64,000 nucleotides of DNA from Pirellulaceae bacterium (GTDB taxonomy: Bacteria > Planctomycetota > Planctomycetia > Pirellulales > Pirellulaceae). The notes under the pieces are model-generated. The model saw only the letters and a list, made by a program, of their open reading frames with translations. It did not search any database and was not told the DNA's origin. Position numbers and translations under genes: made by a program. The first letter of the stretch is position 1; every line of letters begins with the position of its first letter. The DNA is taken from positions 372,001-436,000 of the forward strand of contig BPJV01000002.1 in the NCBI GenBank assembly GCA_026004795.1, given 5' to 3'. Positions 34,064 to 43,093 of this stretch are shown piece after piece.

Positions 34064-36400
34064 TCATTGAAAATCATCGGCCGCCGCTTCGATGGTCAGC
34101 GGAGAAAAAGCAAGTAGAAAAGTACGGTGGGTTCCGTCGGCTAGAAAATCTACCGTGACCGAGCGGCGTTGACCATGCCCGGAGACGGCAATTACTCTTC
34201 CACTGCCGTACTCGTCATGGTAGACGCGAATGCCCACTCGGATGGCGGTTCTCGCCAATGAGGGCAGATTGGCGGCCGTGCGGGAAGGATGCTCAGCCGA
34301 TGAACCACGCTTCCGCTGACGCTGCTGCCTTTCCTCCTCGGGCAGCTGGCAGTAATCCCAGTCATTGGCCTGCTCGGAGGGCTCCTCGGAGTGGTCGAAC
34401 ACTTGGGAGTACTCATCCCACGTGGAGTCGGCGTACGACTGGTGCTCCGCATCCCATTCGGAGATTGGCACGCTCAGATCGCGAAACGCCATCTCCTGAC
34501 GCGGTAGTTCCATAAGAAAGGAACTGGGCACGCCGCCGTTGCCGCCAAAACCGCGACTACGAGCATAACTGATCTGCAGCGCATCTTGAGCACGCGTCAT
34601 GCCCACAAACAACAGACGGCGTTCTTCCTCGATCCCGAGGGGATCGTCCTTCGAGCGAGCATGCGGAAGGATGTTCTCCTCGACCGCGGCGATGAACACG
34701 TGGCGAAACTCCAATCCTTTGGCCGCGTGAAGCGTCATCAGTGTGACTCGATCGCTGCCCAGATCTAATTTGTCCACATCGCTTTGCAGGGCGAACCCCT
34801 CGAGAAGCCGCTCCAGCGGCATGACCTCCTCGTCGGCGATGTCGTCCAGTTCACGGGCCTCCTCCAACAGTTCATCGAGGATCTCACCCCCATCGTGTTC
34901 GTCCGGCGAGCTCCGACCTTCCAAGTACTCGCGATAACCAATCCGTTCGATGGTCGTGTCCAACAGGTCAAAGACGGGACCATGCACCATCGACGCCAGC
35001 GTGTCGAAGGTGGCGAGAAACTCTTGCAAGGACTTCCGCGCACGACCGGCGATCAACTTCTCTGCCACCGCTTGGCGGCAGGCTTCCAGCAGGGGACAGC
35101 GTCTTTGGGCTGCCAGCTGCCGTAGTTTGCCCAGCGTCTTGGGACCGATTCCGCGTGGAGGGACGTTGATCGCCCGCTCCAAGGCCAGGTTGTCGTCCGG
35201 GTTATAGAGGAGCAGCAAGTAGGCCATCAGATCTTTGACCTCCTGGCGTTGATAAAACCGAAACCCGCCAATGATTTGAAAGGGGATTCCGCGGCGTGCC
35301 AGGGATTGCTCGAACAAACGCGACTGGGCATTGGTACGATAGAGCACGGCGAAATCGCTGAAGTTCAACCCCTGTTGCTCGACCGCTTCAGCAATCTGTT
35401 GCGCAATATCCTCCGCCTCTTGTCGCCCTGAGGCATAGACGGTCAGCCGCACGGCCGTCCCTTCGCCGCGAGTCGAAAACAACTGTTTCGGCTTGCGCAT
35501 GGTGTTGTGCGATATCAAGTAGTCCGCTGCGGCCAAGATCGGCGACGTACTGCGATAGTTTTCTTCCAGGCGCACGATCCGCAACTGGGGATAATCTCGC
35601 TCCAGGTAGGCCACATTCTTCACATTGGCTCCCCGCCAACCGTAGATCGCCTGGTCGGGATCCCCGGTGGCCGTCAGGTGCGGGTGATCAACCTTCAGAT
35701 GCCGCACGATCACGTACTGGGCGAGGTTGGTGTCTTGATATTCGTCAACCAGGAGGAATGGCCAGCGGGCATCGAGCTGCTGACGCAACTCTTGATGGTC
35801 TTTCAGTAACGTGGCGACGTGCATCAAGATGTCGTCGAAATCGACTGCTCCGTGGGAGAGCAACATTTGTTGATAGGCGGGATAGACTTCGGCGACCAAA
35901 TGATCATGGGCACCGTGGGCGTGTTCTTGAAGCACTTCCGGTGTGACCAGTCGACTCTTGAAAAAGCTGATGCGCTGGGCCAATTGTGCCGGCGAGACAT
36001 GGGTCAGTTCCAATTGGGCGTCTTTCACCACCTGCTTGAGCACCGCCATGGCATCATCGGCGTCGTAGATCGTGAAGTTTTCGGGCAAGCCTACCAGTCG
36101 TGCATATTGCCGCAACAAGCGCACGCAAAAACCATGGAAGGTCCCTAACCACACACGAGTCGGCCCGACCAATGCCTCCAGGCGCCGTTGCATCTCCTGC
36201 GCGGCCTTGTTGGTAAAGGTGAGTCCCACGATCTGCGTATCGGCCACACCGGTGGCCATCAGATGGGCAATGCGATGGGTGATCACTCGCGTCTTCCCAC
36301 TACCGGGACCGGCCAATACGAGCAATGGCCCCTCCAGATGCGTTACCGCATCGCGCTGCGCCGCGTTCAAACCGTCCAATAACCGTTCGGTATCGATCAT
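34064..36400 (-). CDS. UvrD/PcrA-type superfamily 1 DNA helicase
   Basis: A 778-residue 3-prime to 5-prime DNA helicase. Walker A is LAGPGSGKTRV (30-40), followed by LTFTNKAAQEM (motif Ia), LLVDEYQDTN (motif II), GDPDQAIYGWRGA (motif III), VRLEENYRS (motif IV) and LMTLHAAKGLEF (motif V). The C-terminal tail (GIRVYHDEYGSGRVIAVSG) is the PcrA/UvrD-type tudor-like domain that contacts RNA polymerase. The start is ATG 36400, where the family begins; the frame extends 29 residues further without homology. The role is repair and removal of stalled complexes. Confidence 0.93.
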   Translation of the reverse strand: MIDTERLLDGLNAAQRDAVTHLEGPLLVLAGPGSGKTRVITHRIAHLMATGVADTQIVGLTFTNKAAQEMQRRLEALVGPTRVWLGTFHGFCVRLLRQYARLVGLPENFTIYDADDAMAVLKQVVKDAQLELTHVSPAQLAQRISFFKSRLVTPEVLQEHAHGAHDHLVAEVYPAYQQMLLSHGAVDFDDILMHVATLLKDHQELRQQLDARWPFLLVDEYQDTNLAQYVIVRHLKVDHPHLTATGDPDQAIYGWRGANVKNVAYLERDYPQLRIVRLEENYRSTSPILAAADYLISHNTMRKPKQLFSTRGEGTAVRLTVYASGRQEAEDIAQQIAEAVEQQGLNFSDFAVLYRTNAQSRLFEQSLARRGIPFQIIGGFRFYQRQEVKDLMAYLLLLYNPDDNLALERAINVPPRGIGPKTLGKLRQLAAQRRCPLLEACRQAVAEKLIAGRARKSLQEFLATFDTLASMVHGPVFDLLDTTIERIGYREYLEGRSSPDEHDGGEILDELLEEARELDDIADEEVMPLERLLEGFALQSDVDKLDLGSDRVTLMTLHAAKGLEFRHVFIAAVEENILPHARSKDDPLGIEEERRLLFVGMTRAQDALQISYARSRGFGGNGGVPSSFLMELPRQEMAFRDLSVPISEWDAEHQSYADSTWDEYSQVFDHSEEPSEQANDWDYCQLPEEERQQRQRKRGSSAEHPSRTAANLPSLARTAIRVGIRVYHDEYGSGRVIAVSGHGQRRSVTVDFLADGTHRTFLLAFSPLTIEAAADDFQ

Positions 36401-36468
36401 TGCTTTGCTAGCATCCGCCGGAACAATTCGATTCGCTTGTAAAAACAGCCGACGCCTAGGAAACCGCG

Positions 36469-36497
36469 TTGGACTTGCGCCCGGCAACGGCTATACT
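36469..36497 (+). promoter_or_regulatory. Candidate promoter of the alpha-CTD gene
   Basis: TTGGAC (36469-36474) and TATACT (36492-36497) are separated by 17 bases, giving a leader of about 80 bases before the ATG at 36586. Confidence 0.42.
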
Positions 36498-36585
36498 ACC
36501 GACCTGCCAGACGACGCACTTTCCTGGTGGCAAGGGTGCCACGTCCGTCGTCTAACCAGCATACGGTCAGGAGGGATTCTTCACC

Positions 36586-36867
36586 ATGGCGCGAACACGC
36601 ATTCCTATCAGCAAGGCGGAAGAGGAAGCACGTTTGTTGCGTGAACGGTTGGACTTGAGCACTGCGGAGATCGGTCTCAGCGTTCGCACAACGAATTGTC
36701 TAGAGGAAAAGGGGATCTTCACGGTGCGAGATTTGCTCAACGCGACACCGGAGGACCTGTTGAGCATTTCGAACTTTGGCGAAAAAACGCTGGAGGAAGT
36801 CTATCTGGCACTGGAATCCATCGGCTACTATCGTCCCCACCGTCGCCCCTCATCCCGTGATGCCTGA
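36586..36867 (+). CDS. Free-standing RNA polymerase alpha C-terminal domain
   Basis: A 93-residue protein that is essentially one RpoA C-terminal domain. The alpha-CTD helix-hairpin-helix fold is visible in LDLSTAEIGLSVRTTNCLEE, then GIFTVRDLLNATPEDLLSIS, then NFGEKTLEEVYLALESIGY. The N-terminal assembly domain of alpha is absent, and the length shows this is not a truncated rpoA at a contig edge. In full alpha subunits this domain binds UP-element DNA and activators. A stand-alone copy could bind DNA or compete for activators; that is inference. It is divergent from uvrD and apparently monocistronic. Confidence 0.88.
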   Translation: MARTRIPISKAEEEARLLRERLDLSTAEIGLSVRTTNCLEEKGIFTVRDLLNATPEDLLSISNFGEKTLEEVYLALESIGYYRPHRRPSSRDA

Positions 36868-37204
36868 ACGGGCGACGGCCACACCGTCCTTCGATAGCGA
36901 CACATGGGACGGGCGTTGGTTACTGCGCGCCCGTCCTCGGGGAACCACCGGCCAGGCCGGTAGGTGCGGGTCATTGAGGCGCGCGCGGGGGGAGAGAAGC
37001 CGAAAAGCGGAAACCTCGTGCCCGGCAGATGGTCCAGGCACCCGCTCGCTGGCTCCCGCCGAAGCCTTGGCAACAGCCCACGAAAGAGCGTCCATCCTCC
37101 CACGGACCAAGGGACTGGAATCGAGGTGCAGCGCCATGACCTAGCGATCGACGCGCTCTGCCCCGCCGGACGCCAATCAATCGACCACTTGCCCCAGCAC
37201 GTTC
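36868..37204. other. Intergenic stretch, nothing recognised
   Basis: About 335 bases between the convergent alpha-CTD gene and lpd. I see no gene, terminator with T-run, or repeat. Confidence 0.45.
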
Positions 37205-38602
37205 TCAAACCGTGTGAATGGCGCGTTTGGTGACGGCCAACGCGGCTTCGTGCAGTACCTCCGAGAGGGTAGGATGCGGATGGCAGCAGTGAGCCAGATC
37301 TTCGCTGGTAGCCCCGAACTCGATTGCCGCGACCGCCTCGGAGATGAGATCACCGGCATGGGCACCGATGATATGCACGCCCAGGATTCGGTCGGTCTCC
37401 GCATGAGCCAGCACCTTGACCCTCCCGGTCGTATCTCCGATCGCCAAGGCACGACCGCTGGCACCATAGGGACAGATCCCTTTGTTGTACGGTATCCCCT
37501 GCTCTTTCAACTGTTCCTCGGTCGCTCCGACGCTGGCGATTTCCGGGTAGGTATAGACAACGGCGGGGATGGCATCGTAGTTCACGTGGCTGGCGATCCC
37601 CTGGATACGTTCGACACAAACGACTCCTTCCTCGCTGGCCTTGTGAGCCAACATGGCGCCGCCGATGACGTCGCCCACTGCGTAGACGCCCGGCACGTTC
37701 GTCTGGTAATGACCATCGACTTGAATAAACCCTCGTTTGTCGGTCAACACTCCCACCTGCTCCAGCCCAATCCCGTCGGAACATGGGGCGCGGCCCGTAC
37801 TGACCAGCACGCGATCACAGGAAATCGGTTCGGCGTCGGCGCAGTGCACCAAGCACCTCCCGTCGCTCACCTCGACCTTTTCCACTTTCATTCCCGTACG
37901 AATGTCCAAACCTTGTTTCGTCAGGGCGCGGTGCGCCAACTGACCAATCTCACGATCCAACCCCGGGAGAATGCGGTCGAGGTACTCGAGAATGATGACC
38001 TGGCTACCCAACCGTGACCAGACACTCCCCAGTTCGACTCCGATATAGCCACCACCGATTACCACCAACTTTCCCGGAACCTCTGGGTAGCTCAAGGCTG
38101 CCGTGCTGTCCCCCACCAGATCCCCGTCCAATTCGACACCGGGAAGCGTCGCTGGACGGCTGCCAGTAGCAATCAAAATGCTATTACAACGAATCTCCGT
38201 CGTTTTCTCCCCATCTCGGAGATGCACCAGCCCTGGTGCGGCCAGACTGCCGCGTCCGCGGTAAGGAGTGACGCCATGGCGTTTGAAGAGCATGGCGATT
38301 CCACCGGTCAATTGCTCGACGATCTTGTCCTTTCTGCCCAGCATGGCCGCCAAGTCGAGATCCACGTTGCCCAGGGAGATACCATGCTGCTGCAAATCAT
38401 TGAGCGCTTGGGCGTAGAGATGGCTCGACTCCAACAGCGCTTTGCTGGGGATGCACCCCACGCGCAAACAGGTGCCGCCGAATTGCGGATTCTCATCGAT
38501 GCAGGCGACATTCATCCCCAATTGGGCAGCACGGATCGCTGCCACATAGCCACCAGGACCTCCGCCGATGATTACTAGCTCGTGTTCTACCGAATCCTTC
38601 AT
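37205..38602 (-). CDS. lpdA: Dihydrolipoyl dehydrogenase (E3)
   Basis: A 465-residue FAD-dependent E3 subunit that re-oxidises lipoamide in 2-oxoacid dehydrogenase complexes. The FAD site is IIGGGPGGYVAA. The redox disulfide C45/C50 sits in GGTCLRVGCIPSK. The NAD site is VVIGGGYIGVELGSV, and the catalytic H443 is in HCCHPHPTLSE at the C-terminal interface. It probably serves pyruvate and 2-oxoglutarate dehydrogenases; an E2 gene is found at the far end of this window. It follows the TPR membrane protein by 48 bases on the same strand. Confidence 0.94.
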   Translation of the reverse strand: MKDSVEHELVIIGGGPGGYVAAIRAAQLGMNVACIDENPQFGGTCLRVGCIPSKALLESSHLYAQALNDLQQHGISLGNVDLDLAAMLGRKDKIVEQLTGGIAMLFKRHGVTPYRGRGSLAAPGLVHLRDGEKTTEIRCNSILIATGSRPATLPGVELDGDLVGDSTAALSYPEVPGKLVVIGGGYIGVELGSVWSRLGSQVIILEYLDRILPGLDREIGQLAHRALTKQGLDIRTGMKVEKVEVSDGRCLVHCADAEPISCDRVLVSTGRAPCSDGIGLEQVGVLTDKRGFIQVDGHYQTNVPGVYAVGDVIGGAMLAHKASEEGVVCVERIQGIASHVNYDAIPAVVYTYPEIASVGATEEQLKEQGIPYNKGICPYGASGRALAIGDTTGRVKVLAHAETDRILGVHIIGAHAGDLISEAVAAIEFGATSEDLAHCCHPHPTLSEVLHEAALAVTKRAIHTV

Positions 38603-38650
38603 GGTGCTGCGAATCTTTCCCGGTTAAAGATAATTCCGTACGAAGAGGCG

Positions 38651-40447
38651 TTAAAAGGACGAATCATCCCTGTGGACAGCATCGGCCGAAGGGAGGTCCG
38701 ATTCGGTTTCCACAGTGTCTTTGGTGGGCGAGGGATTGGTGGGCGAGGGATCGGCCACGGGCAAGCTGGCGGCGGCGCGGTGGAGATGAGCCAAGCGCTC
38801 ATTGCCTACCTGTGCATACAATTCAGCCAACCGCTCATGAAAATCCCGCCGCTGGGGCGCCAGTTCGAGAGCCGTTTCGTAGGCAGTGATGGCCTCCGTA
38901 TGGTTCCCCTGCTTGACGAGAATCATGCCCAGTGTGTCGTAGTACTCGGGGTTGGGCCGATGCTTTGCGGCACGGATGGCCCGCCGCGCGAACTCTGCCG
39001 CTTCATCCAGCCGCCGAGGATCCACGGTGGCCATCACCCAAGCGTAGTTATTCAGCGCTCCGATCGCATTGGGCATCCGCGTCACCACTTGTTCCAGGTG
39101 CGGTAGCGCCCCTTCGTAATCCTCTTGCAAGAGCAAGTTCTCGGCCAATAGCAGATGGGTACTGGCCGTCGCCTGCCCGCTGACCAAGATCTTTTCCAAC
39201 TCTTGCTGCAGGCGTTCTGGAGGTGTCTTTCCCAGACGGATCATGGCGGCCACCTCTTCGTACACCCGCACATTGGTTGGATCATGCCGTAGAGCCATCT
39301 CCAGCAGGCGAAGATCGATGCCGGTGGCAGATCGCAGTGACTGGTGGAACCGTCGGCGGAACAATTCACTGAGGCTGCGCCGCAGTACGGGCGAGTCCTG
39401 CAAGTCGAGTCCTTGCTCTAGTACCTGTTGGGCCTCCTCTTCTCGCTGGGCCAACAGCAGCGTTTCAGCCAATCGAGCACGGGCATCGGCGTCACGCGGG
39501 TTGCTATCCAGTCGTTGTCGCCAATGTGCTTCGGCCAGCGGTAGATGCTGATCGTAGGTCAAGCGATCCTCGATCGCCAAGGCGCGTTTGCACAGTTCCA
39601 ACAGCGCGTCGCGGTCCGTGACCACAGCTTGCTCGAGCAGCTTCACCGCCATCTCCATCTCTTCACGCGCGGTCGCTCGCCCCTGTTCGCGGGCCTGCAT
39701 GCCGCGCAACCAATGGATATCGCTGGCCGCCCACAGGACCGAACTGGGAGCCCACGTTTCGGCGTGCTCAACATGGTGCAAGAATGCCTCAACGGCCGAT
39801 GCCGCAGCCGGGGGCTGGCGGATCTGCGCCAGATAGACGATGGCCGCAAAGGCATGGGCCGGTTTGTACCCGGGACGATCGGCCGGGGCCACCTTTTCCA
39901 ACAGACGCAATCCCTGCTCGACGGCTCCATGTTGGACCATGCTGGCGCCGAGCAAATAATGGCTGCAGTCACTAGGTGCGATCAATTGCACACGTCGCAC
40001 CATCGCTTCGGCAAAGCGAGACAGCTTCCCAGCCACCGCCCCCGCATCCGTTGATGCCGAACCATCAGTAGCCGAACCATTGGCAGAATCCGACCGTGGC
40101 GCGGCATCAGCAGCAGCGCCGGCCCCTTTCTCGCTTGCTTCCTTCTCGACCGACTCGGCAGCAGCCACACCGGCATCGGGCAAGGTCCGTTGCGAAGATG
40201 AGGCGCCCGCTCCCGCCCAACCTCGTTCCCATCTTTCAAATTCCTCTTCGACGCGCGCCATGTAACGAGCCGCCAATTGCGATCGGCTCGTCGTCGCTCC
40301 CCACCACACGAGAACCAGGCTTGAGGCCGCGATAGCCACAGGGACACATCCCGCCAATATCCGCAACCAGCTGCGGGAAATGATCCAATCGTAGACAAAT
40401 CCGGCAAATGAGACCAACCACCGCGATGGGTCGAGCTGTATGGCCAT
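38651..40447 (-). CDS. Membrane-anchored TPR protein
   Basis: A 598-residue protein with one transmembrane helix at about 26-47 (LRILAGCVPVAIAASSLVLVWW). A disordered Ala/Ser/Asp/Glu-rich linker (about 80-135) follows, then helical repeats of the tetratricopeptide type to near residue 565 (for example NAIGALNNYAWVMATVDPRR, then YYDTLGMILVKQGNHTEAIT). The last 30 residues are polar and repeat the word NPSPT. TPR scaffolds hold protein partners together. With a short N-terminal cytoplasmic part the repeats would lie in the periplasm. The partner is unknown. It probably shares a transcript with lpdA. Confidence 0.8.
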   Translation of the reverse strand: MAIQLDPSRWLVSFAGFVYDWIISRSWLRILAGCVPVAIAASSLVLVWWGATTSRSQLAARYMARVEEEFERWERGWAGAGASSSQRTLPDAGVAAAESVEKEASEKGAGAAADAAPRSDSANGSATDGSASTDAGAVAGKLSRFAEAMVRRVQLIAPSDCSHYLLGASMVQHGAVEQGLRLLEKVAPADRPGYKPAHAFAAIVYLAQIRQPPAAASAVEAFLHHVEHAETWAPSSVLWAASDIHWLRGMQAREQGRATAREEMEMAVKLLEQAVVTDRDALLELCKRALAIEDRLTYDQHLPLAEAHWRQRLDSNPRDADARARLAETLLLAQREEEAQQVLEQGLDLQDSPVLRRSLSELFRRRFHQSLRSATGIDLRLLEMALRHDPTNVRVYEEVAAMIRLGKTPPERLQQELEKILVSGQATASTHLLLAENLLLQEDYEGALPHLEQVVTRMPNAIGALNNYAWVMATVDPRRLDEAAEFARRAIRAAKHRPNPEYYDTLGMILVKQGNHTEAITAYETALELAPQRRDFHERLAELYAQVGNERLAHLHRAAASLPVADPSPTNPSPTKDTVETESDLPSADAVHRDDSSF

Positions 40448-40827
40448 CTTTCTCCCACGTCGAAATGTTCTGCTCTTCGGTCCTTACCCGACCCATTGCC
40501 CCACGTCGGCTGGAACCTTGTCGAAAGTATACCCGGACGTTCGTTCGCGATAAGGGCGAATCGGGCCTGAAGATCGGGCTTGAAGGCAACAGGATAGCGC
40601 GGATTGCCCGCGGACCTTCGCCTATCATAAACAGCGCCCTCACCAACGGCTATAATCGACATGGCCTCCCACTGCTGAATTTCTCGACAGTCGGCCTTCG
40701 TGGCCATCGAATCGGCGCGGCAGCAGCGGCGGGCCTGATAACGGAGCGATGGGGAACGACCGACACCCTGCTCGGCCCCCCCAACGTCAACTACCCCACA
40801 GGCAACCTAACAACAAGGCGACCTGCC
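40448..40827. other. Divergent intergenic region with a promoter candidate
   Basis: About 380 bases between the divergent TPR gene and msrA. No gene is visible. The promoter candidate is listed separately. Confidence 0.5.
40628..40656 (+). promoter_or_regulatory. Candidate promoter of msrA
   Basis: A perfect TATAAT (40651-40656) lies 17 bases after TAAACA (40628-40633, four of six consensus bases). It would give msrA a leader of about 165 bases. Confidence 0.42.
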
Positions 40828-41505
40828 ATGAAACTGCGACAACAATTTGCTGGCGGAGGACTCTGCTGGCTAGTGACCAGCGTGTGGCTATGCCTGGCCG
40901 CCAGCGGCCAACAGGAGAAAGTAACGGTGAGTGACGAACAACCATCGACGCCCCAAGAAACACAAGTGGCGACGTTTGGCGGCGGATGCTTCTGGTGTGT
41001 CGAAGCCGTCTTCGAGCGTCTCGAAGGAGTGACGGACGTCGTCTCCGGTTACGCCGGCGGACGGATGCCCAACCCCACCTACGAGCAGGTTTGCACAGGG
41101 CTGACCGGGCATGCCGAAGTATGCCAGATCCATTACGATCCTAAGAAAATCCGCTACGAAGAGCTGCTCGAAGTATTCTTCAAAACACACGATCCCACCA
41201 CCTTGAATCGGCAAGGGCCGGATGTAGGAACACAGTACCGTTCGATTATTCTCTACCACGATGATGCCCAAAAAGAAGCGGCGGAGAAAATGATCGACCG
41301 GTTGAACAAGAGTGGCGCCTACCCATCGCGGATCGTCACCGAGGTGCGGAAGTTTACCAAGTTCTATCCGGCGGAACCCTACCACCAAGATTACTTCCGC
41401 AACCATCCGGAGAACCGATACTGCGCCTTGGTCGTCCAGCCGAAGGTGCAAAAGGCGGAGAAGGAATTCAAGGAGAAGCTGAAAAAGCTGGACGAGAGCA
41501 AGTAG
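40828..41505 (+). CDS. msrA: Exported peptide-methionine (S)-S-oxide reductase
   Basis: A 225-residue MsrA, which repairs oxidised methionine in proteins. Catalytic C54 is in the canonical GGGCFWCVEAVF. Other family blocks are GYAGG, HAEVCQIHYDP and DVGTQYRSIILYH. Residues 1-28 form a basic start and hydrophobic core (LCWLVTSVWLCLAASG), so the enzyme is probably exported to the periplasm, unlike most MsrA. The open frame extends far upstream of ATG 40828, but the extension has no homologous character. The NRAMP-like gene starts one base after its stop. Confidence 0.93.
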   Translation: MKLRQQFAGGGLCWLVTSVWLCLAASGQQEKVTVSDEQPSTPQETQVATFGGGCFWCVEAVFERLEGVTDVVSGYAGGRMPNPTYEQVCTGLTGHAEVCQIHYDPKKIRYEELLEVFFKTHDPTTLNRQGPDVGTQYRSIILYHDDAQKEAAEKMIDRLNKSGAYPSRIVTEVRKFTKFYPAEPYHQDYFRNHPENRYCALVVQPKVQKAEKEFKEKLKKLDESK

Positions 41506-41506
41506 C

Positions 41507-42826
41507 GTGCTGGGAACGTCGACCTCGCGCCGCCCTTGGTACCGCCGCATCGGCCCGAGTCTGATCACCGCCTGCGTGGTGATCGGTCCGGGCAGTATCA
41601 TGACCAGTTCGCAGATCGGCGCCACCGCAGAATATTCTTTATTGTGGGTGGTCGCCCTGGCGATGGCCCTGATGCTGCTCTTTATGACGATGGGTGCCCG
41701 CTTGGGGGTCAGCGCCGATGCTTCACCGGCTGAACTGATTCGCCGCAAAGCCGGACGGCCGCTGGCGATTCTCGTTGGCTGTGGCGTGTTCTTCATCGCC
41801 GCGGCCTTCCAATCGGGCAACAACATCGGCGTCGCTTCGGCTTTGGCGGCCTGGTTGCCGTCGACCACGTGGGTCGTCGTCGCCCTGTTGGTGCTCAACG
41901 GGCTGGCCATCGCCTTCTTATTCACCTTCGATCACTTGTACCGTGCCCTGGAGCGGGTGATGGCTACGTTCGTCGGGGCGATGTTGATCGCCTTCGCCTA
42001 CAACCTGCTGCGGTTAAAGCCCGATTGGAGAGTCATGGTGCACGGGTTTGTCCCCCGTCTGCCAGCCGAGCAAGACATGATGACCGTACTCGGTTTGATC
42101 GGGACAAGCTTCGTCATCACGGCGGCCTTCTACCAGGCCTACCTGGTGCGGCAAAAGGGGTGGCAGGAGTCCGATTTGCCCGACGGCCTGCTGGACACCC
42201 GCATCGGCACCTTGGTGATGTTCTTGATCACCGTGATGCTGATGAGCACGGCGGCAGCAGGCCTGTACGGAAAAGGCGTGGCGTTGGACGACCCACTGGA
42301 TGTAGCCATCGCCCTGGAAGGCTCGTTCGGCCCCTCGGCAAAGGCCCTGTTTTGCATCGGATTGTTCTGTGCGGCCTACTCTTCCTTCCTTATCAACTCC
42401 ATGATCGGAGGTTTTATGGCGGCCGATGCGCTCGGATGGGGAGCCCGGCCACAGGACCTGGCACCACGGCTGCTCACGACGGCGGCCTTGGTAAGCGGAA
42501 TGCTGATCGGGATTGCCGTTCTGATCGCGGGCTTCGACCGCACTCCAACGATCATCATGGCCCAAGCGGCGACGATCATCGTGGCTCCCCTGATCGCAGC
42601 TACCCTGCTGTGGCTGACCAGTTCGCCCGATGTGATGGGAGAACGCGTCAACGGGTGGACTTCACGGTGCATCGGAGTGCTCGGCGTGCTCCTGTTGGTG
42701 GCCATGGCAGGAAAAACGGCCATCGTCGATTTGCCCCCCAAGGTGCGTGCCTACTGGGAAGCCCACGTGCGCCACGCCGTCCCGGGAGCCAACGAGCCCC
42801 AGGAACAGAACCGGCCGCCCGGCTGA
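41507..42826 (+). CDS. NRAMP-fold transporter without canonical metal ligands
   Basis: A 439-residue membrane protein with about eleven hydrophobic helices and overall NRAMP (SLC11) similarity (IGPSLITACVVIGPGSIMTS at the start of helix 1). The metal-binding DPGN of helix 1 is replaced by GPGS (27-30). The MPH of helix 6 is replaced by residues within IGTSFVITAAFYQ (198-210), so the Asp and Met that coordinate Mn2+ or Fe2+ are absent. It may carry another substrate or ion. It starts at GTG one base after msrA, so both are translated from one mRNA. The direction of transport cannot be inferred. Confidence 0.8.
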   Translation: MLGTSTSRRPWYRRIGPSLITACVVIGPGSIMTSSQIGATAEYSLLWVVALAMALMLLFMTMGARLGVSADASPAELIRRKAGRPLAILVGCGVFFIAAAFQSGNNIGVASALAAWLPSTTWVVVALLVLNGLAIAFLFTFDHLYRALERVMATFVGAMLIAFAYNLLRLKPDWRVMVHGFVPRLPAEQDMMTVLGLIGTSFVITAAFYQAYLVRQKGWQESDLPDGLLDTRIGTLVMFLITVMLMSTAAAGLYGKGVALDDPLDVAIALEGSFGPSAKALFCIGLFCAAYSSFLINSMIGGFMAADALGWGARPQDLAPRLLTTAALVSGMLIGIAVLIAGFDRTPTIIMAQAATIIVAPLIAATLLWLTSSPDVMGERVNGWTSRCIGVLGVLLLVAMAGKTAIVDLPPKVRAYWEAHVRHAVPGANEPQEQNRPPG

Positions 42827-43093
42827 TGCCCGATCTTCCTCGACGAGCGTGCCACGACGTGATGCTCCTCCCGACCAAGGCCACCAAGTAGCATCACCGC
42901 GTCTGCGTCCCAGAAAGCCTGATGTCCCTGCCGGCCGATGGTTGCCACGGCGACGCGGCGCCGTGATAGGGAATGCCGAATTCCTCTCCCAGACGATCGA
43001 TGTTACGCTGGCGGAATTCGCATCGACGGAAAAAACAATCGGCACGGCGAATTACATTCCCATGAATCACGAAACGGCAAGGTGGTGCGAGGT

